Positions 1-8,318 of a stretch of DNA of 64,000 nt are shown in pieces. Numbering within the stretch: position 1 is the stretch's first letter; each line of letters opens with the position of its first letter. The position numbers and the translations under genes were made by a program. Under the pieces are notes generated by a model. That model saw only the letters and a list, made by a program, of their open reading frames with translations. It had not been told where the DNA came from and ran no database searches. Source of the stretch: CAMTWZ01 sp041749075 (GTDB lineage Bacteria > Bacteroidota > Rhodothermia > Balneolales > HLUCCA01); contig JBGTBY010000035.1 in assembly GCA_041749075.1 (NCBI GenBank), positions 354,093 through 418,092 of the forward strand, given 5' to 3'.

Positions 1-1
1 T

Positions 2-1519
2 CCGACCGAGCTCAAACGCCTCAACACCCTTTCCGAGCGATATGATGTCGATATCTGGGCGAAACTGGAGTTCCAGAACCCATCCGGCTGCTTCAAAGAC
101 CGAGGAAGTTTTGTGGAAGTGCGCAAAGCATTGGAACTGAAGGCTGATGCGATTTGCTTGGCTTCCACCGGTAACATGGCGGCATCCGTGGCCATGTTCG
201 CGGGATATTACAATCTGCCCTGCTTCGTGTTCGTGCCCGAAACCACATCCGAAGCGAAACTCGCGCAAGCCACGATTTATGGCGCAAGCATCATGCGCAT
301 CAAAGGCGATTTTTCGGCTTGTGAGAATTTGTGCAAGGCCTTCGCCAAGTCCGGGAACTACTATCTGGCCGGAGATTATGTCTTCCGTGAAGAGGGACAA
401 AAATCCTTTTCCTTTGAAACGATCGAACAAGGCGGGATGGATTTCGATCATGTGATGATTCCTGTCGGATGCGGGACGAACTACGCCGCCATCCATAAAG
501 GATTTCAGGAAGCAAAGGCCGCAGGACTTATCACCCGCATCCCAAAACTCGATGCCGTTCAGCCGGAACATGCATCCCCCGTTGTTGAAGGCATCTTCAA
601 GCGCGAAAAAATCATCAAGAAGTCGGTCAGCACCATGGCGACGGCCGTGGCCGCTTCCGACCCGATCGACTTTTATAAGGTTCTTAGTGGCATCGAGAAA
701 ACCGGTGGCGACGCGATGACTGTCACCGAAGCGGAAATCCTCGTCTCCCTTCGTGAAATGGCGCAAACCGAAGGATATTATACCGAAGCCGCCTGCGCCC
801 TGCCGCTTGCCTGCCTCAAAAATCATCCGGAGCGATACCGCGGAAAAAAAGTATTGCTCGTGCTAACAGGCACCGGACTCAAAGACGCTCATGTGGTGGC
901 CAAACACGCGCTTCCGTCGCCGGCGCTGGATGCGGATCTCACCCAAGTACTGGATTTCATCGCGTCGGGCTACATCACCATCCAAAAAGATTCGTTCGGG
1001 AAATCGCGCGACACCTTGATCGCGAATCTCAAGCTCGCGCCGCGCCAAGACAAAATCTTGCATGATTATCTGAACCGCATCAACCGCAAAGGAAAAACAC
1101 TGTCGTCGAACGAGCTCGAAGTGCTGCAATCGCTGGTGTTCAACGAAGTCGACAATCTGGATTATCCGGTGATTGTGGACGATTACGACGTGAACATGCG
1201 CAAGAATGGCTTGGTCCATGCTTTGGTCACCCTGAAAGTGAATGGCGTGGAAGTGAGGACCTCGAATCATGGGGTTGGTCCGGTGGACGCCGTGCTGGGC
1301 GCCATCAAGAAAGAAACCGATAAGCTGATGGTGGTCGAGGTAAAAGGACATCAGATCGACATCCTGTCCCCCGACACGAATTCCCTCGTTGTGGCCACAC
1401 TAACACTTGGATATATGGATCAAACCATCACCGTAAAAGCCGCAAGTCCCGATGTGATCGAAGCCGCCGTGAATGCGTTCGTGAAGGGGGTGGCGATGCT
1501 GGGAAGCGTGAAAGCGTGA
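2..1519 (+). CDS. thrC: Threonine synthase-like PLP enzyme with C-terminal LeuA-type regulatory domain (5' truncated)
   Basis: The reading frame is open from the window edge, so the N-terminus is missing and 505 residues are visible. Early residues contain NPSGCFKDRGS (visible 26-36); its Lys32 fits the PLP Schiff-base lysine of threonine synthases, and LASTGN and the GCGTNYAAIHKGF loop fit phosphate and cofactor binding. Threonine synthases convert O-phosphohomoserine to threonine. After the catalytic part (to about 300) come a linker, a helical segment (about 310-390) and a final ~105 residues containing VEVRTSNHGVGPVDAVLGA, which resembles the allosteric dimerisation domain of 2-isopropylmalate/citramalate synthases. 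The fusion suggests feedback control by an amino acid such as isoleucine (inference). A threonine deaminase is less likely because the lysine motif reads FKDRG. The last codons and the stop are made of the octamer repeat that follows. Confidence 0.82.
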   Translation, partial: PTELKRLNTLSERYDVDIWAKLEFQNPSGCFKDRGSFVEVRKALELKADAICLASTGNMAASVAMFAGYYNLPCFVFVPETTSEAKLAQATIYGASIMRIKGDFSACENLCKAFAKSGNYYLAGDYVFREEGQKSFSFETIEQGGMDFDHVMIPVGCGTNYAAIHKGFQEAKAAGLITRIPKLDAVQPEHASPVVEGIFKREKIIKKSVSTMATAVAASDPIDFYKVLSGIEKTGGDAMTVTEAEILVSLREMAQTEGYYTEAACALPLACLKNHPERYRGKKVLLVLTGTGLKDAHVVAKHALPSPALDADLTQVLDFIASGYITIQKDSFGKSRDTLIANLKLAPRQDKILHDYLNRINRKGKTLSSNELEVLQSLVFNEVDNLDYPVIVDDYDVNMRKNGLVHALVTLKVNGVEVRTSNHGVGPVDAVLGAIKKETDKLMVVEVKGHQIDILSPDTNSLVVATLTLGYMDQTITVKAASPDVIEAAVNAFVKGVAMLGSVKA

Positions 1520-1569
1520 AAGCGTAGGAATGTTAAAGCGTCAAAACGTTAAAATGTAAAAGCGGTACC
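1506..1569 (+). repeat. Degenerate octamer array (GCGTGAAA-type), eight units
   Basis: Eight consecutive units in exact 8-bp register follow the pattern (G/A)(C/T)GTNAAA: gcgtgaaa, gcgtgaaa, gcgtagga, atgttaaa, gcgtcaaa, acgttaaa, atgtaaaa, gcggtacc. The array begins inside the last codons of the threonine synthase gene and supplies its stop codon. Its reverse complement recurs from 1621 onward, so a transcript could fold back on itself. Confidence 0.85.
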
Positions 1570-1620
1570 TAAACAAGACTATGAAATTGAACCGAAAATC
1601 TACTATGGCCTCCTCTTCAC

Positions 1621-1767
1621 GTTTTTACGCTTTAACGTTTTTACGTTTTCACAATCGTCTCATTTTTACGTTTTCACGCTTTAACGCTTTCACCATGACG
1701 CTTTCACGAATCCTGGCACTTAGTCTATTCTTCACATTTTCACACTTTCACGTTTTTACGCTTTCAC
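1621..1767 (-). repeat. Inverse octamer array (GCTTTCAC-type), partly inside the amidohydrolase signal peptide
   Basis: Units such as gtttttac, gctttaac, gttttcac and gctttcac run in 8-bp steps from 1621 to 1707, with two interruptions. A second block of four units follows at 1736-1767. They are the reverse complement of the units at 1506-1569. The second block is translated as part of the signal peptide of the downstream gene; because 8 and 3 are out of phase it produces an eight-residue periodicity, FTFSHFHV then FTLSQ. Confidence 0.85.
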
Positions 1768-3260
1768 AATTATATGCCCAAATGCCCGACGCCCCGCTCC
1801 GTACCGAAGGCGAGGGTCCCTTTCCGCGCTTGATCATCCGCGCTGCGATATTGATCGATGGCTCCGGAGCTCCGCCAACGGGTCCGGTGGATGTCGTGAT
1901 CGAAGGAAACCGCATCACCCAAATCGCGACGGTGGGTTATCCGGGAGTTCCGATCACGGGTCGGCGCCCTGAGCTTCGCGCCGGCGACCGTGAAATCGAC
2001 GCCACGGGAATGTATCTGTTGCCGGGCTTCGTGGACATGCATGGCCATATCGGCGGCGTATCTCAAGGAACCACGCCCGAGTATGTGTTCAAACTCTGGA
2101 TGGCGCATGGCGTCACCACGGTCCGCGATCCGGGCTCCGGAAACGGCATGGAGTGGACCCTTCGTCATCGCCAACTCAGCGCGGAGAATAAGATCACGGC
2201 ACCAAGGATCAAGGCCTATGTGAATTTTGGTCAGGGCTACGGACAAACCATCTCCACTCCCGCCATGGCCCGCGAATGGGTGACCAACATTTCAAGAAGC
2301 GGTGCGGATGGCATCAAATTCTTCGGGGCGCGTCCTGATATCATGGCCGCCGCGCTGGATGAGGCCGAGAAACGGAACCTGCGATCCGCCGCGCATCACG
2401 CCCAATTGAATGTCGCTCGTTTGAATGTGCTGAACACCGCCCGACTCGGACTCACCACCATGGAGCATTGGTATGGTCTGCCCGAAGCCATGCTCAAAGA
2501 CGGAACCGTGCAGAATTACCGGCTCGACTACAATTACATGAACGAGCAGCATCGTTTCGAGGAAGCCGGGAAACTATGGGAGCAAGCGGCCGAGCCCTAT
2601 TCCGAGAAATGGAATGCCGTGATGGACGAGCTCATCGGGCTGGATTTCACCATCAATCCCACATTCAACATCTACGACGCCAACCGCGACCTCATGCGGG
2701 CCATGCGCGCCGAGTGGCACGACGACTACACCCTTCCCTCCCTATGGCAGTTTTATCAGCCGAACCGTCGGGCGCACGGGTCCTACTGGTTCAACTGGGG
2801 CACCGAGCAGGAAGTACAGTGGAAAAAGAACTATGTGTTGTGGATGATCTTCGTCAACGAGTACAAAAACCGAGGCGGACGCGTCGCCGCCGGCTCCGAT
2901 TCCGGATTCATCTTCCAGTTGTATGGATTCGGATTCATTCGCGAGCTGGAACTGCTGCGCGAAGCGGGCTTCCATCCGCTTGAAGTGATTTCCGCGGCCA
3001 CCATCAAAGGCGCCGAAGCCTTAGGCATGGCCGATCAGATCGGAAGCGTGGAAGTCGGCAAACTGGCGGATTTGGTCTTGGTCGAAGCCAACCCTCTCGA
3101 AAACCTGAAAGTGCTGTACGGAACTGGCGCTTTGGTGCTGAATGAGAACAACGAACCCACAAGAATCGGTGGGGTGAGATACACCATCAAGGACGGGATT
3201 GTGTATGATGCGAAGAAGCTGTTGGAGGATGTACGAACAATGGTTGAAGCCCAAAAGTGA
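1695..3260 (+). CDS. Secreted metal-dependent amidohydrolase
   Basis: This 521-residue protein belongs to the amidohydrolase superfamily (imidazolonepropionase/prolidase-like branch). Visible metal-site elements are DMHGH (His116, His118), a lysine in DGIKFF (about 208), AAHHAQ (about 235), MEHW (about 258) and AGSDSG (about Asp402), with the usual C-terminal IGSVEVGKLADLVL segment. I chose ATG 1695 because it opens a signal peptide (MTLSRILALSLFF...LYAQ). An in-frame ATG at 1581 would add 38 residues encoded by repeat DNA. Export to the periplasm or surface is likely; the substrate cannot be read from sequence, and dipeptides or cyclic amides are options. The gene follows the threonine synthase, separated by the inverted octamer arrays. 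A second amidohydrolase with a similar repeat arrangement starts at 59634. Confidence 0.85.
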   Translation: MTLSRILALSLFFTFSHFHVFTLSQLYAQMPDAPLRTEGEGPFPRLIIRAAILIDGSGAPPTGPVDVVIEGNRITQIATVGYPGVPITGRRPELRAGDREIDATGMYLLPGFVDMHGHIGGVSQGTTPEYVFKLWMAHGVTTVRDPGSGNGMEWTLRHRQLSAENKITAPRIKAYVNFGQGYGQTISTPAMAREWVTNISRSGADGIKFFGARPDIMAAALDEAEKRNLRSAAHHAQLNVARLNVLNTARLGLTTMEHWYGLPEAMLKDGTVQNYRLDYNYMNEQHRFEEAGKLWEQAAEPYSEKWNAVMDELIGLDFTINPTFNIYDANRDLMRAMRAEWHDDYTLPSLWQFYQPNRRAHGSYWFNWGTEQEVQWKKNYVLWMIFVNEYKNRGGRVAAGSDSGFIFQLYGFGFIRELELLREAGFHPLEVISAATIKGAEALGMADQIGSVEVGKLADLVLVEANPLENLKVLYGTGALVLNENNEPTRIGGVRYTIKDGIVYDAKKLLEDVRTMVEAQK

Positions 3261-3282
3261 GTTCGACGGTTTCTGTCATTCA

Positions 3283-3759
3283 CTATTTCCTTGGAATCAG
3301 GATCATATGTCCTTTTCCCTCTGTTGCTGTTTCAAAAAACAAGTTCATTTTACCATGGGTAAATGAATACTGAAAAGTTGTGGCAACTGACGAAGCAAAT
3401 TCAGTCGCCATCCCACATATCAAGCGATTGCAAACAAATGCAATTTTTATATCCTGAGTTTCTTGGTCGAGGTCATAGTATCCAAAACAGTAATTACAGT
3501 TACTCTGACCTTCGAGCGAATATTGGTACTCTTTTTCAGCCAACACAGTGTCTTCTTTCAATTCAAACCAATACGATTCATTAAAATCTGGTTTTAGGGT
3601 TTCTCCATTATCATATCTGATTTCAACCAGTTCCCATGTTCCGAAAATGGAATCCGGAATCAAGGGTTTCTGCTCATTCTCAAACAAATCGCATCCGCTC
3701 ATCAGCAGAGCGGCTACGACAGTCAGGTATATGAAAACATGTTGGCGATTGAAGAACAT
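3283..3759 (-). CDS. Lipocalin-like lipoprotein
   Basis: A 158-residue protein with a hydrophobic N-terminus ending in the lipobox LMSGC (cysteine about residue 22), so a lipoprotein anchored from the periplasmic side. The start FGTWELVEIRYDNGE is typical of small lipocalin-like proteins of the FCB group, in which a GTW motif opens a beta-barrel. SNCNYCFGYYD and CNRLICGM supply four cysteines that could form disulfides. ATG 3759 is chosen because it sits directly before the signal peptide; an upstream extension to 3825 has no such features. It converges on the amidohydrolase with a 22-bp gap. Ligand unknown. Confidence 0.7.
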   Translation of the reverse strand: MFFNRQHVFIYLTVVAALLMSGCDLFENEQKPLIPDSIFGTWELVEIRYDNGETLKPDFNESYWFELKEDTVLAEKEYQYSLEGQSNCNYCFGYYDLDQETQDIKIAFVCNRLICGMATEFASSVATTFQYSFTHGKMNLFFETATEGKGHMILIPRK

Positions 3760-3889
3760 CTTATATGATTCGGGTTTGCGGCTATTCCTAAAGTAGAATG
3801 TGCGGCAATCCGACCTCAATCCCAAGTTATGCTATCGTTACCTAATCTTAGGCGACAGGATACCGGACGCGGGACCTCTTCTCTCCCCG

Positions 3890-3936
3890 AGGTGGGGGTT
3901 CATCCCCACCTATGAACGGGCGGATGCGATCCGCCC
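3890..3936. repeat. Two adjacent hairpin palindromes
   Basis: 3890-3911 is a perfect stem (aggtgggg, 6-nt loop, ccccacct) and 3918-3936 is a second perfect stem (gggcggat, gcg, atccgccc). They lie directly downstream of the response regulator stop codon (tag at 3939-3937). No U tract follows on the minus strand, so they look like a dispersed palindromic element or a transcript 3' end stabiliser rather than a typical terminator. A near copy of the first stem occurs at 63024-63047. Confidence 0.7.
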
Positions 3937-4635
3937 CTACTCTTCAACCAACACATCCGGATTACTCGTCAAGATGAACCCTCTCTTGCGGACTGTCTGG
4001 ATGTATTCTTTCGGGGTGATTTCGTTGATTTTCTTGCGAAGGTAGCTCACGTACACGTTGATGAAGTTCGTCTGGGTGTCGAAGGTGATGCCCCACACTT
4101 TGTCGGCCAGCTCTTCTTTATCGATCACACGGTCGATGTTGTGCATGAAATAGGCCATGAGATTGAACTCGTTGTTCGTGAGCCAGACCACTTTTCCGCC
4201 AACCGTGAATTCGCGTTTGATCAGATTGATGTGCAAATCGCCGCAACTCAGATGCTCATTCGATTCGCTGCTTTGTTGTGAGCGACGCGTGATGGCTTCG
4301 ATCCGCGCCAACAGTTCTTTGTTATCGAAGGGTTTTGTTAAGTAATCATCCGCCCCGAAATGCAAACCGGATACTTTTGTATCGATGTTCTTGCGGGCGG
4401 AAAGGATCAGGATAGGCGTCTTGTTTCCACGGTCGCGGAGGTCTTTGCAGACTTCGAGTCCGTTCTTATCGGGCAAGGCCAAATCCAAGATGATGCAATC
4501 GAACGGCTGGGTATCGGCTAAACGCTCTCCTTCCTCTGCTTCTGCGGCGACAGATACGGTATAGTTGTTTTTCTGAAGCACCCGCTGAACCAAGGTGCGC
4601 ACCACTTCGTCGTCTTCAATAACTAATATGTTCAT
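3937..4635 (-). CDS. OmpR/PhoB-family response regulator
   Basis: A 232-residue two-domain regulator. The receiver domain (1-120) has the acidic pair EDD (7-9), the phosphoacceptor Asp51 in IILDLALPD, the switch region LILSAR and Lys101 in YLTKPF. The C-terminal winged helix (about 130-228) carries LTNNEFNLMAYF and VSYLRKKI, the DNA-binding fold of OmpR/PhoB proteins. No sensor kinase gene is adjacent, so the partner must be elsewhere. The target genes cannot be inferred from this window. The gene is monocistronic between hairpins on its 3' side and a divergent AT-rich upstream region. Confidence 0.9.
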   Translation of the reverse strand: MNILVIEDDEVVRTLVQRVLQKNNYTVSVAAEAEEGERLADTQPFDCIILDLALPDKNGLEVCKDLRDRGNKTPILILSARKNIDTKVSGLHFGADDYLTKPFDNKELLARIEAITRRSQQSSESNEHLSCGDLHINLIKREFTVGGKVVWLTNNEFNLMAYFMHNIDRVIDKEELADKVWGITFDTQTNFINVYVSYLRKKINEITPKEYIQTVRKRGFILTSNPDVLVEE

Positions 4636-4715
4636 GCGGATGCAAGAGGAATAGGATACTCTGAATGCGTAGTTTAATAAATTCTAATGTATGGTAAAAC
4701 AGCCAAAATGCCACG

Positions 4716-5396
4716 TCAATAGCCATTTTTTTTCAACCACGACACTCCGGACTTCAACATTGGAGAACTTAACGAATGGTCGTGGTCGAATCCTACAAAT
4801 TCAGCGTCGATGTGATGTTTTTTTAGGATAGCGATCTGCTCCTGCTGCTTCTCCGGACTCACATCGGTATCCTTCAGACCATGCAAGGCCAACACCTTGA
4901 TATGGCGCAATTGATCCCATTTCGAGTCCAATAGTTCGGTTTTGATGCGTCCGCCAATGATGATCATCTCATTGGTGTGCTTCCACCGGCTCAATCCGAA
5001 ATACGCCGCTTGATACCCTCCCATCGAATAGCCAACCAGGCACAACCGCGTGATCTTTAGAAACGGCCTCACGCCATCGATGATCTCCTGAATGAATTCA
5101 GCGGTGTACTCAAGCGATTTCACGAACGATCCCTGCTTTCCATTGTACAGATACCAGGAATACCCGATTTTCTCCCGCTCTTTAGCGTGCGTGAGTTCGG
5201 GATACGGCCCTTGCAGATACAAGTGGTAGGCATCCAATTCTTTGAACGCCTCCGTTTTCTTCTCGAACAGATCCAAATACTGACCGCGTCCATGCAAATA
5301 GACGATCAGCGGTTTCGGTCCTTTCGGACCCGTTTCAACCAACTTATAGGGCACTTCAATCTTGAAGCTGGTTTTGCCCGATACCAACACATCCAT
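4716..5396 (-). CDS. Alpha/beta-hydrolase, esterase/carboxylesterase-like
   Basis: A 226-residue cytosolic protein without a signal peptide. The fold is recognisable from LIVYLHGRGQ (oxyanion strand and loop), the nucleophile elbow GYSMGG, the acid in LHGLKDTDVSPE and the histidine in FDHDHSL. Order and spacing fit the esterase/phospholipase-carboxylesterase and dienelactone hydrolase group. The substrate is unknown. The gene is divergent from bioB, with about 90 bp between ATG 5396 and the bioB ATG, so the two may share a regulatory region. Confidence 0.8.
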   Translation of the reverse strand: MDVLVSGKTSFKIEVPYKLVETGPKGPKPLIVYLHGRGQYLDLFEKKTEAFKELDAYHLYLQGPYPELTHAKEREKIGYSWYLYNGKQGSFVKSLEYTAEFIQEIIDGVRPFLKITRLCLVGYSMGGYQAAYFGLSRWKHTNEMIIIGGRIKTELLDSKWDQLRHIKVLALHGLKDTDVSPEKQQEQIAILKKHHIDAEFVGFDHDHSLSSPMLKSGVSWLKKNGY

Positions 5397-5484
5397 CGGA
5401 TAGCCTGAATTTTTGCTCTAAAATACACAGATGGTTCTTTGTAAATTGACCCGAAATCACAAAAAAACCACAAATTCAGCCGTT

Positions 5485-6462
5485 ATGTCCGATATTCGCA
5501 CCGACTGGACCGCTCACGAAGTCAGTTCCATCTACCACAGTCCGATTCTGGAATTGGTGTATCGCGCCGCAAATATGCATCGCAAGTACCATGCGATCGG
5601 CGAAGTGCAAGTGAACACCTTGTTGTCGATCAAGACGGGTGGATGTCCCGAAGACTGCGCTTATTGTCCACAAGCCGCGCGTTACAGCACCGACATCGAC
5701 GCGCATAAATTATTATGTGTGGATGATGTCCTTCAATCGGCCCAAGCCGCCAAAGAATCTGGAAGCACCCGTTTTTGCATGGGTGCCGCCTGGCGGAAAG
5801 TGAAAGACAATGCCGAATTCGACCAGGTGATCGACATGGTGAAAGGCGTGAATTCGATGGGGATGGAAGTCTGTTGCACATTGGGGATGCTCACCGCCGA
5901 CCAAGCCCGTCGCCTCAAAGAAGCCGGATTGTATGCCTACAATCACAACATCGACACCAGCTCGGACTACTACGAGCAGATCATCACCACTCGTACCTAT
6001 GGCGATCGCCTCGATACGATTTCGCATGTGCGTGAAGCGGGATTGTCGGTCTGCAGCGGTGGCATCATCGGACTTGGCGAAGACGACACCGATCGTATCG
6101 ACATGCTTCACACCTTAGCCACGCTCCCAGAACATCCGGAATCCGTTCCAGTGAATGCCTTGGTCGCCGTGAAGGGAACTCCGCTCGAAAATCAGGAACG
6201 TGTATCGGTTTGGGACATGATCCGGATGATCGCGACTGCACGAATCATCATGCCACGGGCAATGGTCCGCTTATCTGCTGGTCGACTCGAAATGCCGATC
6301 GTCGAACAAGCGTTCTGTTTCATGGCGGGTGCGAATTCCATCTTCGCGGGCGATAAACTACTGACGACCCCGAATCCTGGCGTAGATCAAGACAAAGCGA
6401 TGTTCGAATTGCTTGGCCTGCATCCGCGCGAAGCGTTCAAAGAGCAGCCAGCCGTCGTCTGA
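5485..6462 (+). CDS. bioB: Biotin synthase BioB
   Basis: A 325-residue radical-SAM enzyme that inserts sulfur into dethiobiotin, the last step of biotin synthesis. The SAM-cluster motif GGCPEDCAYCPQ gives Cys54, Cys58 and Cys61. Further family segments are RFCMGAAWR (auxiliary cluster area), YNHNIDTSSDYY, ICSGGIIGLGE-like CSGGIIGLGE and ARIIMPRAMVRLSAGR. ATG 5485 gives the normal N-terminus; an ATG at 5431 would add 18 residues without family character. It is the only bio gene on the plus strand. Its 3' end overlaps the convergent bioA stop region by 26 bp (6437-6462), so the pathway is split between two convergent transcripts. Confidence 0.96.
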   Translation: MSDIRTDWTAHEVSSIYHSPILELVYRAANMHRKYHAIGEVQVNTLLSIKTGGCPEDCAYCPQAARYSTDIDAHKLLCVDDVLQSAQAAKESGSTRFCMGAAWRKVKDNAEFDQVIDMVKGVNSMGMEVCCTLGMLTADQARRLKEAGLYAYNHNIDTSSDYYEQIITTRTYGDRLDTISHVREAGLSVCSGGIIGLGEDDTDRIDMLHTLATLPEHPESVPVNALVAVKGTPLENQERVSVWDMIRMIATARIIMPRAMVRLSAGRLEMPIVEQAFCFMAGANSIFAGDKLLTTPNPGVDQDKAMFELLGLHPREAFKEQPAVV

Positions 6463-7714
6463 TGCTCTCGAAAATACGGTCGTATTGCTCGATGGTGGTC
6501 GTATACGGCGCCATCACATAGACCGTATTTCCCAGCGGACGTAGCAGGATGCCGTCTTCCAAGAATTCCGATTTCAACCGCTGCCCCACCCCGCTGAAAT
6601 AACCCCGATTTGCGGATACGGGGACGTCCATTGCGACGATGGTACCGCAAACTCGGATTCGCTCAGCTTTGAAGTCGTGAGTGGTGAGTCGTGAGTGGTG
6701 GGACGCTTCAATGGATTGGATGACAGGTAATGCTTGGATGGTCAGTTCCAATGAAGCCAGTGCCGCGGTGCAACCGAGCGGATTGGCGGTGTACGAATGA
6801 CCGTGCCAGAACGTGTGCGTGGGTTGCGGATCCCGAAACGCGTCTTGGATGTGAGATCCTGTGACCGTGAGCGACATGGGCAGAAATCCACCCGTCAATC
6901 CTTTCGACATACAAATGAAATCGGGCACAAATCCGGTCTTCTGAAACGCGAACAGCGATCCTGTCCGTCCGAAGCCCGTCATCACTTCATCAAAAATCAC
7001 CAGAACCCCGAATTCCCTCGCCAATTCGCATGCGGCAGTAACAAAACCTGGGCGACACATCCGCATCCCTCCCGCCCCTTGCACCAACGGTTCGAGGATG
7101 ATGGCGGCGTAGGCCTCGGGCGCCCTCGCTAACGTATCCCTGAGCGCTTGCAGGGCATTGGATTCGTTAAGGTCGACATCCGCGTCAGCGGTCCACGTTT
7201 CCGGAAATGGAAGGCGGTCCACAGCAAATAGTAATGGTTCGAAGGCATCGGAAAAGACGGATCGGGCTCCGGCTGACATCGCGCCGAAGGTATCGCCATG
7301 ATAGGCTCCATCAAATGCCAGAATGCGGTTTCTTGCTATTTCATTTTGATTGCGCCAGTACTGCCAGGCCATTTTAAGGGCCACTTCAACGGCCGTAGAG
7401 CCATTATCGCTGAAAAACACGGTATTCAGAGAGGGCGGCAGATGGGATGTGAGCTTCGCGGCGAGTTCTTCGGCAGGCGGATGTGTGAATCCGGCGAATA
7501 TCACATGTTCAAGAGTTTCGGCTTGTTTGGCGATCGCGGCAGAAATGACGCGATTCGAATGTCCGTGCAAATTGACCCACCAAGAGGAAATGGCGTCGAT
7601 GAATTCGCGTCCGTCTTCCAACGTGAGCACTGAACCCTGACCTTTCACGACCTTCAGAGGCTCAATGGCGGAATGAAGCGGCGTGAACGGATGCCAGATG
7701 CGATGATCAGCCAA
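6437..7714 (-). CDS. bioA: Adenosylmethionine-8-amino-7-oxononanoate aminotransferase BioA
   Basis: A 425-residue class III PLP aminotransferase making 7,8-diaminopelargonate from KAPA with SAM as amino donor. Visible are SSWWVNLHGH near the N-terminus, FDGAYHGDTFGAMS, IFDEVMTGFGR (Asp242) and the PLP lysine in MSKGLTGG (Lys271). The only fitting start is TTG 7714, which overlaps the bioD stop by 8 bp. Last gene of the long trp-bio operon. Residues about 338-347 (SHHSRLTTHD) are encoded by a heptamer repeat lying in the variable region before VCGTIVAMD; the frame is maintained, so the enzyme is probably functional. Confidence 0.95.
   Translation of the reverse strand: MADHRIWHPFTPLHSAIEPLKVVKGQGSVLTLEDGREFIDAISSWWVNLHGHSNRVISAAIAKQAETLEHVIFAGFTHPPAEELAAKLTSHLPPSLNTVFFSDNGSTAVEVALKMAWQYWRNQNEIARNRILAFDGAYHGDTFGAMSAGARSVFSDAFEPLLFAVDRLPFPETWTADADVDLNESNALQALRDTLARAPEAYAAIILEPLVQGAGGMRMCRPGFVTAACELAREFGVLVIFDEVMTGFGRTGSLFAFQKTGFVPDFICMSKGLTGGFLPMSLTVTGSHIQDAFRDPQPTHTFWHGHSYTANPLGCTAALASLELTIQALPVIQSIEASHHSRLTTHDFKAERIRVCGTIVAMDVPVSANRGYFSGVGQRLKSEFLEDGILLRPLGNTVYVMAPYTTTIEQYDRIFESIRRRLAAL
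6674..6701. repeat. Heptamer repeat inside bioA
   Basis: Four consecutive 7-bp units (gtcgtga, gtggtga, gtcgtga, gtggtgg on the plus strand) lie within the bioA coding sequence. The register is exactly 7 bp. They encode SHHSRLTTHD on the minus strand and sit in a region of BioA that varies among homologues, which would tolerate an insertion. Confidence 0.8.
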
Positions 7715-8318
7715 TGGTGATGGTGCTTATGTCGAGCGGATCCATCCAAGGGATTTCAGCCAGTACGCGGACTTTCCCTATTTCCTGGATGTCGCGAGTG
7801 TTCAGCGGATGGGGTTCGCCGATCAAGACCACCCCCAGCACCGGAAGCCGTTTTTCGCGCAACAAATGCAAGGACAAAAAGGTGTGATTCAGCGTTCCGA
7901 GCGTCGTTCGAGCCACCAGAACAAGCGGCGAGGCGTAATAGCGCATCAGATCGAGCATGGTGCGATGATTGTTGAGTGGGACCAAGAGTCCGCCAGCGGC
8001 CTCCATCACCAACGTCCCATGGTAATCTGGCAATTTAATCGATCGCATGGATATAGACATCCCCTCTTTTTCGGCGGCTTGGTTCGGGGATAGCGGCGCC
8101 TTCAAACGAAGCGCTGGTTTGAGGATCCGATCTTCTGGCATGCCGGTGAGCTGGCGCACAGTCTCGGAATCGTCATCTTCCGGAAACCCGCTCTGCACCG
8201 GTTTCCAATAGCTGGCATGCAGTTGGTTGACCAATATGGCGGACACGACCGTCTTTCCCACATTCGTATCCGTTCCCGCGACCCAGATCCGCTCAGGCCA
8301 ATCGCTGAATGAGCGCAT
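7707..8318 (-). CDS. bioD: Dethiobiotin synthetase BioD
   Basis: A protein of about 203 residues that closes the ureido ring of dethiobiotin using ATP and CO2. The P-loop WVAGTDTNVGKTVVSA lies near the N-terminus, followed by YWKPVQSG, the MEAAGGLLVPL nucleotide/substrate segment and VARTTLGTLNH. Start ATG 8318 overlaps the bioC end by 26 bp; ATG 8330 is an equally possible start four residues upstream. A longer frame to 8411 has no family character before that. It sits between bioC and bioA in the operon, as expected for consecutive pathway steps. Confidence 0.93.
   Translation of the reverse strand: MRSFSDWPERIWVAGTDTNVGKTVVSAILVNQLHASYWKPVQSGFPEDDDSETVRQLTGMPEDRILKPALRLKAPLSPNQAAEKEGMSISMRSIKLPDYHGTLVMEAAGGLLVPLNNHRTMLDLMRYYASPLVLVARTTLGTLNHTFLSLHLLREKRLPVLGVVLIGEPHPLNTRDIQEIGKVRVLAEIPWMDPLDISTITIG

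Noticed and set aside
5397..5484. BirA-type biotin operator between the esterase gene and bioB.
   Set aside because: The region has tttgtaaat and ttgacc fragments but no convincing inverted TTGTAAAC-type pair with the proper spacing.
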